Below are positions 60,631 to 64,000 of a stretch of 64,000 bases of DNA, piece after piece; the stretch's first letter is position 1, and each line of letters begins with the position of its first letter. A program made the translations under genes and the position numbers. The stretch covers positions 8,816 through 72,815 of the forward strand of contig JBEBRN010000005.1 in NCBI GenBank assembly GCA_040394775.1, in the 5' to 3' direction. The notes beneath the pieces are model-generated. The model searched no databases, had not been told where the DNA came from, and saw only the letters and a list, made by a program, of their open reading frames with translations. This DNA is from 40-80 sp040394775. Its GTDB lineage: Bacteria > Bacteroidota > Bacteroidia > Flavobacteriales_D > Crocinitomicaceae.

Positions 60631-62952
60631 TTATTTTTTACTTGGCAAGGTATAACGCGCTCCTAAAAATACTCTTATTCCTTGATTTGGTCCATAGGTA
60701 TACGAAGGGTCAAAAGTCAAACCATGTGGATTATCGGGTGTTGCCATTGCTTGTCCGTTTGCATCAAATTGCACATTCTTATCAAATGGATCATTTGCTC
60801 GCGCAATCAAGAAAGGATTTCCTTTATTCGGTGTCCAATTCAAGAGATTCTTCACACCTCCGTAAACCTCGAAATTCTTGCCTATTTTTTGCGTCAACTG
60901 AATATTTTGAATACTCCACCAAGGAGAAAATGCAAGTCGTGGATCGGTGCCACTCAATAACGGCAATCGGATTGGACCATACAAATTTCCAGTGTAATCG
61001 ATGGACAATCCAATTTTCTTGAAGGTATAACCCACGTTCCAAGTTCCCGTAAATTTTTCGGTAAACAATTGCTGCGTTTTGACTCCGCCCGATTTGCTAT
61101 AGACATCCATGGCTGTTGCACCCGCTAAAATTTTCAATCCAAAAGGAAAAGCGACATCGATGTTTAATGAAATTCCTTGCGAAACAGCATGACCATCTAA
61201 ATTGTCATAAATAATTTTATTGGGGTCGGTTTCGTAATCGGCAATAATCTTGTTGTTGAAGTACGTATAGAAAACGGTTGCGTCTAAGCCAATAAATGTA
61301 CTTCCTGCAACTATTTTCTTTACAAAATTGACATTCCCATTCCAAGATGTTTCAGGATTTAGGTTATTGGCAAAAACAACATCTCTAGCACCTGTTAATG
61401 CTGCATGATCTTCGGTAAAAACATTTGCAACACGATACCCATTTCCAACACTCAAACGAAGAATATTTCGTTTATTCTTAGAGTTCAATTTGTAATTCAC
61501 ACGCGGTGTTAAAATACTTCCGTGAAGAGAATTGTAATCATAACGCAGGCCTAAGAGAATTTTGTGTTGATCGTTGATGGAAATTTCGTCCTGCATAAAA
61601 ACTCCCGGTAAATGCGTATTAGTTGGTGCATTTAAAGTAATATCCGTTGCACTTCCTGTTGCTGGCGTGTTGTCATCATAATAAGTGTAGCGATAGGTCA
61701 AACCTGTCAATAAATCGTGTTTACCGAGTGTTTTAAACCATGTTAACTGACCAAAGCCAATGTATTGATCGGCTAGGTAAAGCACATCGCCATAAACGCT
61801 ATTCTGATTGTGTCCATTTCCACTAAATTGAAAAAGTATCTTTTCTTTTACCGGTAATTGATACACCCCAAAAAGTTCCCAACGGCTGGTGTATATACTT
61901 TCGGCGTATATTTCATCTCCACCTCTATATTTTTTCTCCCAACGCATATCTCCGCCCCAACGATCTTCATACACATATCGCCCAGCAATGGAAAAAATAC
62001 GATTATCTTTTCTATCAAAATTCCATTTATTAAAAATAGAAATTCTATTCTGAAGGGTCACATCCGTAAAATTATCGTGGTTATTATCAATCGCATTTTG
62101 GTAGTTGAAATAATTCACCCCAATTATCGATTGTGCTTTTTTTCCTGCTTTAAATTTCGCGGCCACATCAGCATTTACTTCTCCCCAACTGGTACCAAAG
62201 ACATCAACCGATAAAAGAGGCGCGCTTCCAGGTCGTTTGGTAATCACGTTTATCAATCCTCCTACCGCTTCGCTTCCATATAATGTCGATGCAGGACCTT
62301 TCACAATTTCCACGCGATCGATCAATGATTGCGGAATTCCGCTCAAACCATAAACAGAAGAAAGTCCACTAACAATCGGCATTCCGTCAATTAAAATCAT
62401 TGTGTACGGACCTTCCAATCCATTAATATGGATGTCACCCGTATTACATACATTGCAGTTTAACTGAGGACGTACGCCATTGATATTTTGCAAAGCATCA
62501 AATAAAGAAGGAGTTGGATTTGCCTTGAAAAACTTAGCTGTATACACTTCCACTGGAACGGCACTCTCCAACTTCGAAACTTCTTTCATTGTTCCAGAAA
62601 TCACTATATCATCCAAGGAAGTAGATTTCTCCTCTAAACGAATCTTATACACAAGTTCCGAAGCATCAATCGTAATATTTGCCTTGTAGATTTCAAATCC
62701 ACTATAATTCACCATGATTTGCCATGTACCATAAGGAATTTCAGCTAACTCGAAATAACCAAGGCTATCGGTTAAAATTCCTTTATTTAATAACGGAATG
62801 GTGACTGTTGCCATTTCAATAGTTTCGTCATGACTATCCATTACGTTCCCAGAAACGATTCCCGTCTGAGCGTTCACAAAGTATCCTAAAAGAGTGAATC
62901 CTGCCGTTAAAAAAAAGGTTCTTATGTGTATTATTCGAATCATTTTGTTCAT
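60631..62952 (-). CDS. TonB-dependent receptor (metal or metallophore type)
   Basis: A 773-residue outer-membrane receptor. After the signal peptide (ends FVNAQ) comes a carboxypeptidase-regulatory-like domain (about 32-110; GNVMDSHDETIEMATVTIPL), the plug (about 130-240; NCNVCNTGDIHINGLEGPYT, VEIVKGPASTLYGSEAVGGL) and a 22-strand barrel ending FLGARYTLPSKK. The NCNVCNTGDIHINGLEGP segment is characteristic of a Bacteroidota receptor type found near metal regulators. A divergent DtxR-family gene and DtxR-like operators inside the promoter spacer suggest manganese- or iron-repressed uptake. Substrate not determined. Confidence 0.9.
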   Translation of the reverse strand: MNKMIRIIHIRTFFLTAGFTLLGYFVNAQTGIVSGNVMDSHDETIEMATVTIPLLNKGILTDSLGYFELAEIPYGTWQIMVNYSGFEIYKANITIDASELVYKIRLEEKSTSLDDIVISGTMKEVSKLESAVPVEVYTAKFFKANPTPSLFDALQNINGVRPQLNCNVCNTGDIHINGLEGPYTMILIDGMPIVSGLSSVYGLSGIPQSLIDRVEIVKGPASTLYGSEAVGGLINVITKRPGSAPLLSVDVFGTSWGEVNADVAAKFKAGKKAQSIIGVNYFNYQNAIDNNHDNFTDVTLQNRISIFNKWNFDRKDNRIFSIAGRYVYEDRWGGDMRWEKKYRGGDEIYAESIYTSRWELFGVYQLPVKEKILFQFSGNGHNQNSVYGDVLYLADQYIGFGQLTWFKTLGKHDLLTGLTYRYTYYDDNTPATGSATDITLNAPTNTHLPGVFMQDEISINDQHKILLGLRYDYNSLHGSILTPRVNYKLNSKNKRNILRLSVGNGYRVANVFTEDHAALTGARDVVFANNLNPETSWNGNVNFVKKIVAGSTFIGLDATVFYTYFNNKIIADYETDPNKIIYDNLDGHAVSQGISLNIDVAFPFGLKILAGATAMDVYSKSGGVKTQQLFTEKFTGTWNVGYTFKKIGLSIDYTGNLYGPIRLPLLSGTDPRLAFSPWWSIQNIQLTQKIGKNFEVYGGVKNLLNWTPNKGNPFLIARANDPFDKNVQFDANGQAMATPDNPHGLTFDPSYTYGPNQGIRVFLGARYTLPSKK

Positions 62953-62966
62953 TATTTAATTATTCT

Positions 62967-62980
62967 ATTAGTAATCTAAT
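62967..62980. promoter_or_regulatory. Third DtxR-like inverted repeat, leader of the TonB gene
   Basis: Perfect inverted repeat ATTAG-TAAT-CTAAT, about 15-28 bases upstream of the TonB receptor start. It shares TTAG/CTAA half-sites with the two operators but has a 4-base spacer. Confidence 0.45.
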
Positions 62981-62996
62981 ACGTAACTTTGAATTG

Positions 62997-63026
62997 CAAA
63001 AGTAATATATTAGTGCAGTCTAACAA
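62997..63026 (-). promoter_or_regulatory. Promoter of the TonB receptor operon with embedded operator
   Basis: On the minus strand: -33 TTG (63024-63026), 19-nt spacer, -7 TACTTTTG (62997-63004). The inverted repeat TTAG-TGCAGT-CTAA (63010-63023) lies in the spacer, so binding there would block RNA polymerase. Confidence 0.6.
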
Positions 63027-63042
63027 ATTATTCTTGATTTAA

Positions 63043-63074
63043 TTGTTAGATTAGGCTAAGATTTAATATATTTG
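63043..63074 (+). promoter_or_regulatory. Promoter of the DtxR-family gene with embedded operator
   Basis: -33 TTG (63043-63045), 21-nt spacer, -7 TATATTTG (63067-63074). The repeat TTAG-ATTAGG-CTAA (63046-63059) lies in the spacer. Its sequence closely follows the DtxR box (TTAGGTTAGSCTAACCTAA). Confidence 0.6.
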
Positions 63075-63166
63075 CTATAGTAAATGCGGTTTTAAAGCCA
63101 TTTAAATTATATGTAACCAGACTAATTTAAATCATCTTTTACCATATACTTTAGATTTTGTATAAT

Positions 63167-63829
63167 ATGATATCACAAACAGAAGAGAATTATTTAAAAG
63201 CATTATTCACCTTAGAAGATCTAAATGGGGAAGCCACTGTAAATGAGTTGAGCAAACAATTAGACATTAAAATGCCAACAGTTAACAGCATGATGAAGCG
63301 TCTTTCAGAAAAGGGTTTTATTCTTTATGAGAGTTACAAACCAATAAAGTTAACTGATTCTGGTAAAAAAGAAGCATCTCTTATTATCCGTAAACACCGT
63401 TTGACAGAAATGTATTTATTTGAGAAAATGGGGTTTGGTTGGGAAGAAGTGCATGACATTGCGGAACAAATAGAACATATACAATCGCCTGCATTTTTTG
63501 CCAAAATGGACAAATTATTGGGGCATCCAAAAGTAGATCCTCATGGAGAACCAATTCCCGATAAGGAAGGAAATATTCAGGCAGCTGATTTTAAAAAAAT
63601 GAGTGACTGCAAAGAAGGTGATATCGTTAAATTTATGGCAGTTAGCACATCTTCAGAAGAGCTTTTAAAATTTCTAAACAGTCGAAATTTAGTGTTAGGT
63701 ACAGTTATTACCATCAAATCCATTGAGGAATTCGATGATAGCATGGCCGTCAATTTTTCAGGTGAAAGAATAGAAATGTTGAGTAGTAAGGTATGTGAAA
63801 AGTTACTCGTTGAGTTGGTAAATAAATAA
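63167..63829 (+). CDS. DtxR/MntR-family metal-dependent repressor
   Basis: A 220-residue regulator: N-terminal winged HTH (about 5-60; ATVNELSKQLDIKMPTVNSM), dimerisation and metal domain (about 65-140) and C-terminal FeoA/SH3-like domain (about 150-220). By eye alignment the primary-site segment HDIAEQIEHIQSPA has Glu where DtxR has Cys102, plus Glu105 and His106, as in MntR; the N-terminal metal-site residue Met10 is Asn. A manganese or iron sensor is therefore plausible, with selectivity unresolved. ATG 63167 is preferred over TTG 63158. It is divergent from the TonB receptor, with operators in both promoters. Confidence 0.9.
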   Translation: MISQTEENYLKALFTLEDLNGEATVNELSKQLDIKMPTVNSMMKRLSEKGFILYESYKPIKLTDSGKKEASLIIRKHRLTEMYLFEKMGFGWEEVHDIAEQIEHIQSPAFFAKMDKLLGHPKVDPHGEPIPDKEGNIQAADFKKMSDCKEGDIVKFMAVSTSSEELLKFLNSRNLVLGTVITIKSIEEFDDSMAVNFSGERIEMLSSKVCEKLLVELVNK

Positions 63830-63894
63830 TTCTGTTTATGCATTAATAAATACTATTCTTTCTTGAATAAATGAAATCTTAAATAATCAAAACA

Positions 63895-63922
63895 AAAAAG
63901 CCGAGCAATTGCTCGGCTTTTT
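63895..63922. terminator. Bidirectional terminator
   Basis: AAAAAGCCGAGCA / GCTCGGCTTTTT with a 3-nt loop (ATT), flanked by A on the left and T on the right. It serves the DtxR gene and perhaps a convergent gene entering from the right edge. Confidence 0.8.
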
Positions 63923-63949
63923 ATTGTACTATCTGTTCGTATTATCTAA

Positions 63950-64000
63950 CTAAAGTTTCGGAGTTGTTAAAATGCTAGTAATCAGCAATATGAATTTATA
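63950..64000 (-). CDS. Possible C-terminal end of a convergent gene
   Basis: On the minus strand an open frame entering from the right edge gives YKFILLITSILTTPKL and stops at TAG (63950-63952). It is 16 residues only; the reason to list it is the symmetric terminator at 63895-63922. It may be chance. Confidence 0.25.
   Translation of the reverse strand, partial: YKFILLITSILTTPKL

Noticed and set aside
60600..62214. Long plus-strand open frames (118-140 codons) opposite the TonB receptor
   Set aside because: The minus-strand receptor frame is complete and domain-rich; plus-strand frames are byproducts of its codon use, with no family signature.
1..64000. Prophage, integrase or tRNA-linked genomic island
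   Set aside because: No integrase, transposase, phage structural gene or tRNA-like cloverleaf was visible in the window.

Overview
The window reads as chromosomal DNA of a low-GC member of Bacteroidota, most likely Flavobacteriales. The basis is four secreted proteins with type IX secretion (T9SS) C-terminal sorting domains, PorG-like and PorE-like T9SS components, a SusC-like TonB receptor, RemB/Wzi-like outer-membrane proteins, the Bacteroidota promoter form (TTG, about 18-21 nt, TAnnTTTG) and the near absence of Shine-Dalgarno sequences. A placement near Crocinitomicaceae is only an impression. No tRNA, rRNA, CRISPR array, transposase or prophage was seen.

Layout. 1-4.3 kb: end of an unidentified gene, then a sigma factor/membrane-anchored barrel protein/lipoprotein operon and a T9SS cargo gene. 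4.3-8 kb: xseA, a small outer-membrane protein and the Kdo transferase waaA. 8-12.2 kb: a heme-copper oxidase operon (heme o synthase, two subunit III paralogs with large soluble insertions, subunit IV, a Sco-like protein). 12.2-20.4 kb: plsC, trpS, a peptide-binding lipoprotein, and a six-gene minus-strand operon (secreted protein, yicC, gmk, nadD, wzz-like, O-antigen-ligase-like). 20.6-24.8 kb: an FNR-like regulator with four candidate Fe-S cysteines, porG, and rpsO-pnp with a terminator between them. 24.9-26.6 kb: a ParDE-type module whose toxin gene is broken by a 72-bp palindromic insertion, then a DUF58 protein. 26.7-34.4 kb: queE, a PorE-like OmpA protein, a UbiA prenyltransferase, cysQ and two RemB/Wzi-like barrels. 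34.4-40.8 kb: a complete nitric oxide reductase operon (norC-norB-norQ-norD-PAS/hemerythrin-norE-norF) on the minus strand.

41.1-45.8 kb is an A+T-rich accessory island: a 2TM protein, a TIR protein, a four-helix SLATT/DUF4231 membrane protein, a second ThsB-like TIR protein, a nucleoside-deoxyribosyltransferase-like protein with a helical-repeat tail, a small exported protein and an unknown protein. The gene overlaps and family content suggest an anti-phage or nucleotide-signalling conflict system that matches no named system I know. This is the best candidate for something undescribed here.

45.9-60.1 kb: a beta-flower repeat protein, a repeat-filled spacer, a peroxiredoxin, a PNGase-F-like T9SS protein, three further T9SS cargo genes (two sharing almost identical C-termini), a small secreted protein, and a 1243-residue membrane regulator combining a sensor propeller, a degenerate SpoIIE-type phosphatase domain and a LuxR HTH. 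60.1-63.8 kb: a thioredoxin-like protein and TonB receptor divergent from a DtxR/MntR-family regulator; TTAG-N6-CTAA operators sit inside the spacers of both divergent promoters.

Regulatory reading: perfect TGAC-N4-GTCA palindromes lie upstream of both norC and the peroxiredoxin gene, and the FNR-like protein in the same window is a plausible ligand for them.
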